Of a DNA stretch of 64,000 nucleotides, positions 40,948 through 49,912 are shown piece by piece. The position numbers were made by a program, and so were the translations under genes. The notes under the pieces are model-generated. The model was given only the letters and a program-made list of their open reading frames with translations, made no database searches and was not told the origin of the DNA. Position 1 is the first letter of the stretch; every line of letters starts with the position of its first letter. Source of the DNA: JACVRW01 sp963821275 (GTDB taxonomy: Bacteria; Actinomycetota; Thermoleophilia; Solirubrobacterales; Thermoleophilaceae); the NCBI GenBank assembly GCA_963821275.1, contig CAWGDF010000001.1, positions 682,001 through 746,000 of the forward strand, written 5' to 3'.

Positions 40948-41733
40948 CTACGCCAGCTCCCACAGCTCCCCGGTCAGGTAGCGCGTAGGCCGCACGCGCC
41001 ACTCGGCGGCCAGGCGCCACAGCTCCGCCGCCGCCCGCGGGCCGGGCAGGTCGCAGACCGCCGCCACCTCGGGCGTGGCCAGGCGGCCGTGGGCGCGCAG
41101 GGCCTCGAGCGCGTCCGGGCGCGGGCCGCCGGCCGGGCGCCCGCCCACCGCGAGCGCCGCGGCCCGCCAGTCCCCGTCCGCGCCGCGCCACTCATCGCCC
41201 TGGTCGCCGGAGAAGCGGAGCGCCGGGAGCCCATCGGGCGCTCCGTCCGGCCGTGAGCGGCTCTCCTCGAGGTCCGCGGCGAAGGCCTCCACGATGGCGG
41301 CGGACTCCAGGTCGATCCGAAAGCGGCGAGCGTCGAGCCCCGCTTCGCGGGCCTCCTCGACGAGCGCCTCGGCCGAGTCGAGCCGCCGGCGGCGGCAACC
41401 GATCCCCTCGCGCAGTGCGCGCAGATAGATCCCGGCGGCCTGCGGACCCTGCTCGGAGGCCGCCTTGACGGCCATGCAGGCCGGGAAGCTCGAGCGCAGC
41501 CCGCCCTCGTCCCACAGGCGCGGGTCCACCGGCATCCCCGAGCGGTCGGCGGCGTCGAGCCACTCGCGCACGCGTGCCGAGCTCTCTGCTCCATACTCGC
41601 GGGCCAGGCCACCCATCACGTAGGTGATCTGCAGGTCGTCGCCGAACTCCTGCATGAGGCTCCGGCGGCGTGGCTCAGCCGCCCAGGAGCCCGGATCGGC
41701 CGGATCGGTGTAGTAGCGAAGGCGTACGGACAA
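40948..41733 (-). CDS. DsbA/FrnE-fold thioredoxin-like protein lacking CxxC
   Basis: This protein of about 261 residues has the DsbA-family outline: LRYYTDPADPGSWAAEPRRR at the N terminus (the place of DPxCPWSW in FrnE-like proteins), a helical insert (ESSARVREWLDAADRSG) and FPACMAVKAASEQGPQ, GIYLRALREG. The catalytic Cys pair is replaced by Ala-Asp-Pro-Gly, so disulfide oxidoreductase activity is unlikely. The C-terminal 70 residues look like a small winged helix (HGRLATPEVAAVCDLPGPRAAAELWRLAAEW). I chose TTG 41733 as start because the longer frame would run into the divergent kinase gene. The start is uncertain. Confidence 0.65.
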   Translation of the reverse strand: MSVRLRYYTDPADPGSWAAEPRRRSLMQEFGDDLQITYVMGGLAREYGAESSARVREWLDAADRSGMPVDPRLWDEGGLRSSFPACMAVKAASEQGPQAAGIYLRALREGIGCRRRRLDSAEALVEEAREAGLDARRFRIDLESAAIVEAFAADLEESRSRPDGAPDGLPALRFSGDQGDEWRGADGDWRAAALAVGGRPAGGPRPDALEALRAHGRLATPEVAAVCDLPGPRAAAELWRLAAEWRVRPTRYLTGELWELA

Positions 41734-41755
41734 GCGACAGCGAAAATAGTCGAAG

Positions 41756-43237
41756 GTGATCGGCACCCTCATAGGAGGCCGCTTCCGGCTCGAGGAGCGG
41801 ATCGGCTCGGGCGGCATGTCCACGGTCTACCGCGCGTTCGACCCGACCCTCGAGCGCCAGGTGGCCATCAAGCTCATGCACCGCGACATCTCGAGCGATC
41901 CGGACCAGCTCGAGCGCTTCCGCCGCGAGGCCCGGGCCGTGGCCCAGCTCAACCACCCGCACGTGGTCACCGTAATCGACGCGGGCGAGGACGAGGGCGC
42001 GCCCTACATCGTGTTCGAGTTTGTCGAGGGCGAGACGCTGAAGGAGCGCATCCGCCGGAACGGCCGCCTGCCCGTCTCCGAGGCCGTGGCCTACGCGATC
42101 GAGATCGGACGCGCGCTCGAGTCCGCCCACCTGCATCGCCTGGTGCACCGTGACGTCAAGCCCCAGAACGTGCTCATCGACCCGGACGGGCGGGCCAAGG
42201 TCACCGACTTCGGGATCGCCCGCTCGCTGGAGGCCCACGGGCTGACCGCCCCCGGCCGCGTGCTCGGGACCACCGACTACGTCTCACCGGAGCAGGCGCT
42301 CGGCCAGGACGTGACCGAGCAGTCCGACATCTACTCGCTCGGGATCGTGCTCTACGAGATGCTCACCGGCGAGGCGCCCTTCAAGGCCGACACCCAGGTG
42401 GCGGTCGCCATGAAGCACGTGCGCGAGCCGCTCCCGGACGTCCAGCGGCGAAGGCCGGAGATCTCCGCCGCGCTGGCCGCGGTGGTGGAGCGCGCCACCG
42501 CCAAGGAGACGAGGAAACGCTACGCCACCGTGGCCGAGATGGTGCACGACCTCGAGGAGGTGCTGGGCATCGAGGCGGCACGGGCGGGCGAGACGAGCGG
42601 CGAGGCCACCACCGTCCTGCGCTCGCTGTCGGGCGACACCGCGGACTTTGCCCCCGGCCGCCTGCGCCACCCCACGCGCTGGCTGGCGCTGAGCACCCTC
42701 GTGCTTGCGCTGGCGGGAGGGGCAATCGCCTACTTCGCGATCGACCGCACCGAGAAGGGGGCGGGCGGCACCGTCACCCCGGCCGCACCCGGCCTCAGCG
42801 AAGTGCGTCTGGGCAGCGGGGCCGCCAGCGACTATGACCCGGAGGGCGACGGGGAGGAATCGCCCGAGGCGGCGCAGTTCGCGATCGACGGCAACCGGAC
42901 CACGGCCTGGAACACCGAGCAGTACCAGGGTGGACTGGAGGGCTCGGACAAGGGCGGCGTGGGTCTCTACGTGGACGCGGACTCCCCGGTGGCCGCCCGC
43001 GAACTCGACCTCGTGACGTCCACGCCCGGCTTCCGGGGGAGGATCCTTGCCGCCAACACCGTCCCCGGGCGGGTTGACGGGTGGACCCCCGTCAGCCGCC
43101 CCGTGCAGAGGGTGCGCCAGGACCAGCGCTTCCCGCTGGACACCGAAGGCCGGCGCTACCGCTACTACTTGCTGTGGATCACCCGGTTGCCCGAGGGCGG
43201 CAAGATCGAGATCCGCGAGCTCAGCCTGAAGAGCTAG
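41756..43237 (+). CDS. Serine/threonine protein kinase with extracellular discoidin-like domain
   Basis: A 493-residue membrane kinase starting at GTG 41756. The kinase domain (about 8-265) is complete: glycine loop ERIGSGGMSTVYRA, VAIKLM lysine, catalytic HRDVKPQNVLID, VTDFGIARSL, and APE-like SPEQA. One membrane helix (about 303-325, WLALSTLVLALAGGAIAYFAI) leads to an outward beta domain (about 345-493) with FAIDGNRTTAWNTEQYQGG and KGGVGLYVDADSPVAARELDLVTS. This is the pattern of F5/8-type-C/discoidin carbohydrate-binding folds, so it may sense wall or surface glycans. It overlaps the 3' end of the convergent USP gene. Confidence 0.88.
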   Translation: MIGTLIGGRFRLEERIGSGGMSTVYRAFDPTLERQVAIKLMHRDISSDPDQLERFRREARAVAQLNHPHVVTVIDAGEDEGAPYIVFEFVEGETLKERIRRNGRLPVSEAVAYAIEIGRALESAHLHRLVHRDVKPQNVLIDPDGRAKVTDFGIARSLEAHGLTAPGRVLGTTDYVSPEQALGQDVTEQSDIYSLGIVLYEMLTGEAPFKADTQVAVAMKHVREPLPDVQRRRPEISAALAAVVERATAKETRKRYATVAEMVHDLEEVLGIEAARAGETSGEATTVLRSLSGDTADFAPGRLRHPTRWLALSTLVLALAGGAIAYFAIDRTEKGAGGTVTPAAPGLSEVRLGSGAASDYDPEGDGEESPEAAQFAIDGNRTTAWNTEQYQGGLEGSDKGGVGLYVDADSPVAARELDLVTSTPGFRGRILAANTVPGRVDGWTPVSRPVQRVRQDQRFPLDTEGRRYRYYLLWITRLPEGGKIEIRELSLKS

Positions 43238-44153
43238 CGCGCGCCGCCTGGTCGGCGATCTCCGCCACGGTGCCGCTCGGCACCAGGACGACCGGGACCG
43301 GCGAGTTGCGCACGATCTTGGCGGCACGCGAGCCGAGGAAGACCTGCGCCACCGGCCCGATGCTGCTCGACCCCACCACGAGCACGTCGCCGGCGTCCCA
43401 CTCGACGTCCTCGAGGGCCTCCTCCCAGTTGCGCCCGTAGCCGACCACGGCGTCGAGCTGCTCGGGAACCGCGGCCTGGCGCCCGACGTGGTCCAGGGCG
43501 GCCCGGCCTGCCGCCTCGGTCTCCGTGACCCACTGCTCGACGATGGTCGCCTCGGGCATCGATCCGACCCCGGAGGTGCCGGGCGGCCGCGAGCGAACGG
43601 CGAAGGAGGCGATCCGGAACGAGGCCCCCACCCGGGCGGCAACGTCGGCCGCCGCCGCGACCAGCTGGTCCGCGTCCTCGGTCCCTCCGTAGGCCGCCGT
43701 GACCCTGCGGACCCGGTCGGCGGGCCCGCAGCGATAGCCCCGCGGGGGCACTGCGACCGGCACGGGGGAGCTGTGCAACAGACGGCTGCTCACGCTGCCC
43801 AGGGCAACGTGACCGAATACGCCGGCGGAGGACGAGCCGACGATGATGGCGTTGGCGCCCTGCTCGGCGGCCACCTCGACGAGCCCCGCCGGGACCGAGC
43901 GCGCGTTGTGGACCAACGTCCGGGCGCTCACGTCCGCCGGCATCTGAGCGAGCGCCTCCCTCAGGACCTGATTCGCCGTGTGGTCCAGCTCGGCTCGGTA
44001 CTCGGCGTCCACGCGCGCCGGGCTGGGCGGCCACGGCTCGCGCACCACCGTGCAGAGCAGCACGTCATCGCCCGCCGAGCGCGCGAGGAGCTCCGCCAGC
44101 TGGAGTGCGAGGTCAGCCCGCCCGTTCAGGGGTACGCCGGCGACCAGCGTCAT
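43221..44153 (-). CDS. Tandem universal stress protein
   Basis: The 310-residue protein has two Usp domains. The first ends with VEVAAEQGANAIIVGSSSAGVFGHVALGSVSSRLLHSSPVPVAV and the second with DAGDVLVVGSSSIGPVAQVFLGSRAAKIVRNSPVPVVLVP. Both carry the G-x(n)-G-(S/T) ATP-binding loop, the second with a shifted Gly. It is coupled by 4 bp to the upstream permease, a common USP-transporter pair in actinomycetes. Confidence 0.9.
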   Translation of the reverse strand: MTLVAGVPLNGRADLALQLAELLARSAGDDVLLCTVVREPWPPSPARVDAEYRAELDHTANQVLREALAQMPADVSARTLVHNARSVPAGLVEVAAEQGANAIIVGSSSAGVFGHVALGSVSSRLLHSSPVPVAVPPRGYRCGPADRVRRVTAAYGGTEDADQLVAAAADVAARVGASFRIASFAVRSRPPGTSGVGSMPEATIVEQWVTETEAAGRAALDHVGRQAAVPEQLDAVVGYGRNWEEALEDVEWDAGDVLVVGSSSIGPVAQVFLGSRAAKIVRNSPVPVVLVPSGTVAEIADQAARASSSG

Positions 44154-45580
44154 GGCACCGGCTCACCTCCCGAGCGGCCGAGCACGGCGTGATGGCGTCC
44201 GTAGAAGAAGTACCAGAGCAGGGCCACGGTGCTCCAGCCCAGGAACACGTAGATCGTCACGACGCGCAGGTCGGAGATGATCCAGAGGCAGCCGATGATG
44301 GACAGCACCGGCGTGACCGGGTAGCCCGGCACCCTGAAGCCGCGAGGCAGCTCGGGAGCGGTGCGGCGCAGGATGATCACGCCGATCGAGACGATCATGA
44401 ACGCCACCAGCGTCCCGATGCTCGTCATCTCGGCGAGGAAGTTGATCGGCAGCAGCCCCGCCAGGAGCGAGATGACCACGGCCACGATGATCGTGGCCGG
44501 AACCGGCGTGAGCGTGCGCGGGTTGAGCCGGTGGAACAGCGGCGGAATCATGCCGTCGCGACCCATGGCGAACAGGATGCGCGTCTGGCCGTACATCCCG
44601 ACCAGGGTCACGCTGAAGATCGAGATGACGGCGCCGGCGGACAGCACCGTGGACGGCCAGGTCTCGCCGGTCACCATCTCGAGGATCGCCGCGAGTCCGG
44701 CCTCCTGGTCCTCGAACTCCGGCAGCGGCTGCGCGGCCACCGCGACGAGGGCCACAGCCAGGTAGAGCGAGGTGACCGTTACCAGGGCGATGATGATCGC
44801 CAGCGGTAAGTTGCGGCGCGGATTGCGCACCTCCTCCCCGGCCGTGGAAACCGCGTCGAGCCCGATGTAGGAGAAGAAGATGATGCCGGCGGCCGAGCTG
44901 ATCCCGTCGAAGCCGAAGGGGGCGAAGTCGGAGAGGTTGTCGGAGTCCCAGCCCGTCACCCCGACGGCGACGAACAGCAGCAGCACTCCCAGCTTGATCG
45001 CGACCATCACGGTGTTGACCGTGGCGGACTCGCTCGCGCCCCGGATCAGCAGCAGCATGCAGAGGAAGATCAGGACCACGGCAGGCACGTTGAACACCCC
45101 GTCCTGCTCGGGCGCGTTGGAGAGCGACTCGGGGATCATGAAGCCGAAGAGGTTGTCGAACAGCTGGTTGAGGTACTGGGACCAGCCCACGGCCACCGCG
45201 GCGGAGGCCACCCCGTACTCGAGCAGCAGGCAGGCGGCCACCACCACCGCCACTCCCTCTCCCAGCGTGGCGTAGGCGTAGGAGTACGAGGAACCCGAGA
45301 CCGGCACCGTGCTGGCCAGCTCGGCGTAGCAGATCGCGGTGAGGCCGGCGACCACTCCCGCGAAGACGAACGACAGGACCACGGCCGGCCCCGCCACCGG
45401 CGCGGCCTCGGTGAGGACGATGAAGATGCCGGTGCCGATCGTGGAGCCGATGCCGAAGGCGGAAAGCTGGACCAGGCCGATCGAGCGGGAGAGCTCGCCC
45501 GTGCCGGTGTCGGTCCCCGTCTCCTCCGTCATGGCGGTGACCGGCTTGCGGCGCAGGAGCTGCTGCCCCAGAGAAGCCAT
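44150..45580 (-). CDS. APC-superfamily amino acid permease (CAT-like)
   Basis: The 476-residue transporter has about 12 membrane helices and the APC motif FGIGSTIGTGIFIVLTEAAPVAGPAVVLSFVFAG in helix 1. FFSYIGLDAVSTAGEEVRNPRRNLP and MYGQTRILFAMGRDGMIPPLF are hallmarks of the cationic amino acid transporter branch. The substrate is inferred only to family level. 13 bp separate it from ddl upstream, so it may be the tail of the wall operon. Confidence 0.88.
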   Translation of the reverse strand: MASLGQQLLRRKPVTAMTEETGTDTGTGELSRSIGLVQLSAFGIGSTIGTGIFIVLTEAAPVAGPAVVLSFVFAGVVAGLTAICYAELASTVPVSGSSYSYAYATLGEGVAVVVAACLLLEYGVASAAVAVGWSQYLNQLFDNLFGFMIPESLSNAPEQDGVFNVPAVVLIFLCMLLLIRGASESATVNTVMVAIKLGVLLLFVAVGVTGWDSDNLSDFAPFGFDGISSAAGIIFFSYIGLDAVSTAGEEVRNPRRNLPLAIIIALVTVTSLYLAVALVAVAAQPLPEFEDQEAGLAAILEMVTGETWPSTVLSAGAVISIFSVTLVGMYGQTRILFAMGRDGMIPPLFHRLNPRTLTPVPATIIVAVVISLLAGLLPINFLAEMTSIGTLVAFMIVSIGVIILRRTAPELPRGFRVPGYPVTPVLSIIGCLWIISDLRVVTIYVFLGWSTVALLWYFFYGRHHAVLGRSGGEPVP

Positions 45581-45593
45581 CGCCCTCCCCCTC

Positions 45594-46547
45594 TCAGTGT
45601 CGGTAACGGCGGTCCTCTTTGTAGCGCTCTAGCGCCAGGCCCAGCAGTCGATCCAGCAACTCGACGTATGGCACTCCGCTGGCCTCGAAGAGCTTCGCGT
45701 ACACGCTCGTGGAAGTAAACCCCGGGATCGTGTTGAGCTCGTTGACCAGCACGACGTCGCCCTCCACGAAGAAGTCGACCCGAGCCATGCCCGAGCAGCC
45801 CACGAGCCGGAAGACCTCGACGGCCAGGCGGCGCACCTCTTCGCGCACGCTCTCCGGCACGCGGGGCGGGACCAGCAGCTCCATCCCGCCGGCGGAGTAC
45901 TTGGCCTCGTAGTCGTACCAGTCGCTCGTGCGGATCACGATCTCCCCGGGCTGCGAGGCCACGGGCTCGCTGTGCCCCAGCACCGAGCACTCGACCTCGA
46001 TGCCGTCCGAGAAGCGCTCGACCAGCGCGACCGGGTCGTACTCGAAGGCACCCTGCAGCGCGCCCTCGACGTCGGCCTCCGACCAGGCCTTTGCAATCCC
46101 CACCGACGAGCCGAGGCGCGCCGGCTTGACGAATACGGGCGCGCTGATCGCCGGCCGCTCGCCCCGGCGGACCACCGCGTAGTCGACCTGCGGAATGCCG
46201 TGGGCGCCCATCAGGTCCTTGAACAGGGCCTTGTCCATGGCCAATGCCGAAGCGGCCACTCCAGCGCCCACGTAGGGCACGTCCAGCAGCTCGAGCAGCC
46301 CCTGGACCGTGCCGTCCTCACCAAACGGCCCGTGCAGCACAGGGAAGGCCACCTCACAGCCCAGCAGGCCGCCGCCGGGCTCGACCGCCAGGCCCCGACC
46401 GTCGCAGCTCCAGCGACGGTCCCGCGCTATACGCACGTCCACGGGCTCGTGTCCGCCCTCCGCGAGCCCGGCACGCACCGCCTCCGCCGAGGCCAGCGAG
46501 ACCTCGTGCTCGCTGGAGCGCCCCCCGCCCAGCACCGCAACCCTCAC
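45594..46547 (-). CDS. ddl: D-alanine--D-alanine ligase
   Basis: The 317-residue ATP-grasp enzyme joins two D-Ala for peptidoglycan precursors. Motifs: VLGGGRSSEHEVSLASAEAV, PVLHGPFGEDGTVQGLLELLDVPYVGAGV, FVKPARLGSSVGIAKA (ATP lysine), and VLVNELNTIPGFTSTSVY (metal Glu and Asn). GTG start overlaps the pknB stop (GTGA). Its place at the end of the kinase/division cluster, where pknA is often found in mycobacteria, is notable. Confidence 0.93.
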   Translation of the reverse strand: MRVAVLGGGRSSEHEVSLASAEAVRAGLAEGGHEPVDVRIARDRRWSCDGRGLAVEPGGGLLGCEVAFPVLHGPFGEDGTVQGLLELLDVPYVGAGVAASALAMDKALFKDLMGAHGIPQVDYAVVRRGERPAISAPVFVKPARLGSSVGIAKAWSEADVEGALQGAFEYDPVALVERFSDGIEVECSVLGHSEPVASQPGEIVIRTSDWYDYEAKYSAGGMELLVPPRVPESVREEVRRLAVEVFRLVGCSGMARVDFFVEGDVVLVNELNTIPGFTSTSVYAKLFEASGVPYVELLDRLLGLALERYKEDRRYRH

Positions 46548-48478
46548 GGCTGCTCCGGCTCCGGCTCCGTCTCCGTCTCCGGCTGCTGCGGGGCCGGGGC
46601 GAGCTCCTCCTGGGCCGGATCCTCGAACACGCCGACGATGATCACGACCTGCGAGCCCTCCTCCACCTCCGCGCCGGCGCCCGGCCGCTGGTCGATCACC
46701 ACCCCGTCCTGCGCCTCGTCGCTCACCGTCCGCTCGCTTCGCGCCGTCGAGAGCCCGGCGGCCGCGATCTGGCCCTGAGCGTCGCGGGCGCTCAGCCCGA
46801 CCACGCTGGGCACGTCGATCATCTCGATGCCCAGGGAGACCGTGATCGTGACCGTGGTGCCGCGATCGACCTGGCTCCCGCCGCCCGGGTCCTGAGCGAT
46901 CACCGAACCTTCGGTCTCCTCCGACTCCTGCTCGGCCACGGCCACGCCGAGGCCCTCCGCACGGAGGCTCGCCTCGGCCGAGCTCTGCGACAGGCCGATC
47001 ACCTCGGGAACAGACACCTTCTCGAGGCCGTCGCTCACGAACAGCGTGATCCGCGTGCCGCGCGTGACCTCGACGCCAGCCCTGGGCACGGTGCGGATCG
47101 CGAAGTCCTCGTCCACCTCGTCCGAGAACTCGCGCTCGATGGTCACCTTCAGGCGGGCCTTCTGTATCTCTCTCACCGCCTGCTCCTGCGGCAGCCGGGC
47201 GACCGAGGGCACACGCACCTCGCCGGGGCCGTTCGAGACCTCGAGCGTGACCACCGAGCCGACCTCGGCCTCCTCGCCCGGGTTGGGGTCCTGCTCGACC
47301 ACCTGGTCGAAGGGCTGGCTGCTGCGCACCCGTGTCTGGCGCACCTCGAAACCCGCCCGCTCGAGCAGCGCCCGCGCCGAGATCAGCTGCTTGCCGGTGG
47401 CACGCGGCACCTCCCGTTTCTCGGGCTCGAACGCGCCGCTGAGCGCGAGGTAGGCCAGCACGCCCGCCAGCGCGAGGACCAGCAGGCCGAGCGTGAACCA
47501 GGGCCAGCGCCGGCGGCGCTTTGGCTGGGGCTCGTCGACCGCGGCCAGCGGGGCGGCGCCGTTGCCGTCGGCGTCGTCGGCGCTCGGAGGAACGACCGGC
47601 ACCGGGATCGGGGCGAACGCGCTGGTGCCCTCCCCGTCGCCGTCCATCTCGATCTGGGCGCGGGCCGCCGCCAGCGCCTCCTCGAAGTCCTCGGCCGTCT
47701 GCCAGCGCATGCTCGGGTCCTTCGCCAACGCGGCCATCACCACCGCCTCGAGAGCGGGATGCATGCCGGTGCGCAGGGAGGAGATGGGCGGGGGCTGCTC
47801 GGAGAGGTGCTTGAGCGCCACCGACACGGCGCTGTCCCCCTCGAAGGGGAGCCGGCCGGCCAGCATCTCGTAGAGCATGACGCCAATCGAGTACAGGTCC
47901 GAGGTCGCGGTCACCGCGTGGCCCTGGGCCTGCTCGGGCGAGAGGTACTGCGCCGTGCCCATGATCGAGCCGGTCTCGGTCATCTCCGAAGCCCCGGCCC
48001 GGGCGATGCCGAAGTCCGTGACCTTCGCGTGACCCTCGGCGTCCACGATCACGTTGTGGGGCTTGAAATCGCGGTGGATCACGCCGTGGCGGTGGGCGAA
48101 GCCGGCGGCCTGCAGGATCTGGGTGCCGAAGTCGATCACCCGGAGCTGGTCCAGCGGCGCCTCACTGGTCACGATCTCCTTGAGCGTCCGCCCCTGGAGG
48201 TGCTCCATCGCGATGTAGTAGGTCCCCTGGTGCTCGCCGCGGTCGAAGACGCCCACCACGTGGGGATGTCCGAGCCCTGCCGCGGCCTTGGCCTCGCGCC
48301 GGAAGCGCTCGACGAACTCCTGGTCCTGCGCGAAGCGGCGGTGCAGCACCTTGAGCGCCACCTCGCGGCCCAGGTGCGTGTCCTCGGCGCAGTAGACATC
48401 GGCCATCCCACCCGAGCCGATGCGGCGCACGATGCGGTAGCGCCCGTCGACCATGGTGTTGTCGGCGACCTCGGTCAT
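46544..48478 (-). CDS. pknB: PASTA-domain serine/threonine protein kinase
   Basis: The 644-residue PknB has its kinase domain at about 14-270 (RRIGSGGMADVY, VALKVL, DFGIARAG, LSPEQAQG), a membrane helix near 333-352 (WFTLGLLVLALAGVLAYLAL) and four PASTA repeats to about 620 (VPRATGKQLISARALLERAG; VPSVARLPQEQAV; VPEVIGLSQSSAE; VPSVVGLSARDAQ), ending in a Glu/Pro tail. PASTA repeats bind muropeptides and the kinase controls wall synthesis. The catalytic loop reads HRDFKPHN (135-142) with Phe where Leu or Val is usual. Its start overlaps the pbpA stop. Confidence 0.93.
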   Translation of the reverse strand: MTEVADNTMVDGRYRIVRRIGSGGMADVYCAEDTHLGREVALKVLHRRFAQDQEFVERFRREAKAAAGLGHPHVVGVFDRGEHQGTYYIAMEHLQGRTLKEIVTSEAPLDQLRVIDFGTQILQAAGFAHRHGVIHRDFKPHNVIVDAEGHAKVTDFGIARAGASEMTETGSIMGTAQYLSPEQAQGHAVTATSDLYSIGVMLYEMLAGRLPFEGDSAVSVALKHLSEQPPPISSLRTGMHPALEAVVMAALAKDPSMRWQTAEDFEEALAAARAQIEMDGDGEGTSAFAPIPVPVVPPSADDADGNGAAPLAAVDEPQPKRRRRWPWFTLGLLVLALAGVLAYLALSGAFEPEKREVPRATGKQLISARALLERAGFEVRQTRVRSSQPFDQVVEQDPNPGEEAEVGSVVTLEVSNGPGEVRVPSVARLPQEQAVREIQKARLKVTIEREFSDEVDEDFAIRTVPRAGVEVTRGTRITLFVSDGLEKVSVPEVIGLSQSSAEASLRAEGLGVAVAEQESEETEGSVIAQDPGGGSQVDRGTTVTITVSLGIEMIDVPSVVGLSARDAQGQIAAAGLSTARSERTVSDEAQDGVVIDQRPGAGAEVEEGSQVVIIVGVFEDPAQEELAPAPQQPETETEPEPEQP

Positions 48479-49907
48479 GGGCCCCCGAGAAGCGACTCCA
48501 GCACGCTGCGGGCGATCGGCGCGGCCACTGTGCCGCCCTGACCCTGGGTCCGCTCGACGGTCACGGCCACTGCCATCCGCGGCTTGTCCACCGGGGCGAA
48601 GGCGATGAACCAGGGCTGGGTGAACTCACGGTTGGCGCCGACCTCCGCCGTGCCGGTCTTGCCCGCCACGGTGATCCCGGCGAGCGCCGCCGCGGTGCCC
48701 GTGCCCTCCTCCACCACCCGGCTCATCATCTGCCCCAGCTGCTGGGCCGTCTCGGGCTTGACCACGCGCGACTGCAGGTCGGGCTCCACGCGCTCCTTGA
48801 CGCGCCCGTCCGGGAGCAGCACGCGGTCGGTCAGGCGGGGCTTCATCAGCCGGCCGTCGTTGGCGATCGTGGCCGCGACCAGGGCCATCTGCAGCGGCGA
48901 GCTGCGGATCTCGCCCTCGAGCCCGCCCTGGCCGATCGCCACCCGGCCACGTCGAAGCCGCTCTCGACGTATTCGCCCTCGCCGTTGATGATCCCGCTCG
49001 GGATCATCTGGAAGCCCGGGTAGTCGAGCTGCGGGTCCTCGTAGAACCCGAAGCGGCGCATGTATTCGACCAGCGTGTCCGGCCCGATCCGCTCGCCGAC
49101 CTGCGCGAACACGGTGTTGACCGAGTTCGTGAGCGCGTCGGTGAAGCTGATCGGCCCGAAGCTCGCGCCGCCGGCGTTCTCCAGCGGCACGCCGCTCACC
49201 TCTCGCGGCGAGGTGCCGTCGATCACCGTCTCGGGCGTGATCTCGCCGCTGTCGAGCCCCGCCGCGGCGGTCACCACCTTGAACGTGGAGCCCGGCGGGT
49301 AGAGCTCCTGTGTGGTCCGGTTGAGCAGGCCGGGCCGCACGCCGGCGAAGTTGACCGGCACCGCGTTCGGGTCGTAGGAGGGAAGCGCGACCATCACCCG
49401 CACCTTGCCGGTCTGCGGCTCGAGGGCCACCACCGCGCCCCTTCGGCCCGCGAGGCCGGCGGTGGCCGCCTCGGTGGCCTCCGGGTCGAGGTTCGTGACC
49501 ACGTCGAAGCCCTCGCGACTGCGGTCCTCCAGCTCGGCCAGCAACGACTCGAACTCGTCCTCGTCGCCGACCAGGTCCGCGTTGCGGAACAGCTCGGTGC
49601 TGCGCCTGCCGTTGCGGATGAACGAGTACCCGACGGGATGGGCGAACAGCTCGCCGCGCGGATAGAAGCGGGTGAAGACCCTGTTCTCCCCGCGGCCCTG
49701 GCTGCGGTTCTCGGCCAGCACCGTCTGGCCATCGCGGGCGTAGATCAGGCCGCGCGGGATCTTCTGCTCCTCGATCAGCGGCCTGCGGTTGGCCGAGTTG
49801 TCCTCCAGCGACTGGGCCTCGAACACCGTCCAGCGCGAGGTGAAGATGATCAGGAGCGCGAACAGCGCCACGGTCAGGCCGAAGAGCTGGCCGATCTGCC
49901 GGTTCAT
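48475..49907 (-). CDS. pbpA: Penicillin-binding protein PbpA (transpeptidase), reading frame broken once
   Basis: The gene encodes a class B PBP of about 477 residues: N-terminal membrane anchor (QLFGLTVALFALLIIFTSRW), dimerisation domain, then the transpeptidase with SxxK in PPGSTFKVVTAAAG, SxN in ALTNSVNTVFAQVG and KTG in VAGKTGTAEVG. The first 320 residues lie in one frame (down to GEYVESGFDV) and the rest (GRVAIGQGGLEGEIRSSPLQMALVAATIAND...) in another. One missing G near 48945-48951 joins them exactly. This is either a sequencing/assembly deletion or a recent mutation. Neighbours are ftsW and pknB, in canonical order. Confidence 0.88.
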
Positions 49908-49912
49908 GGCGC

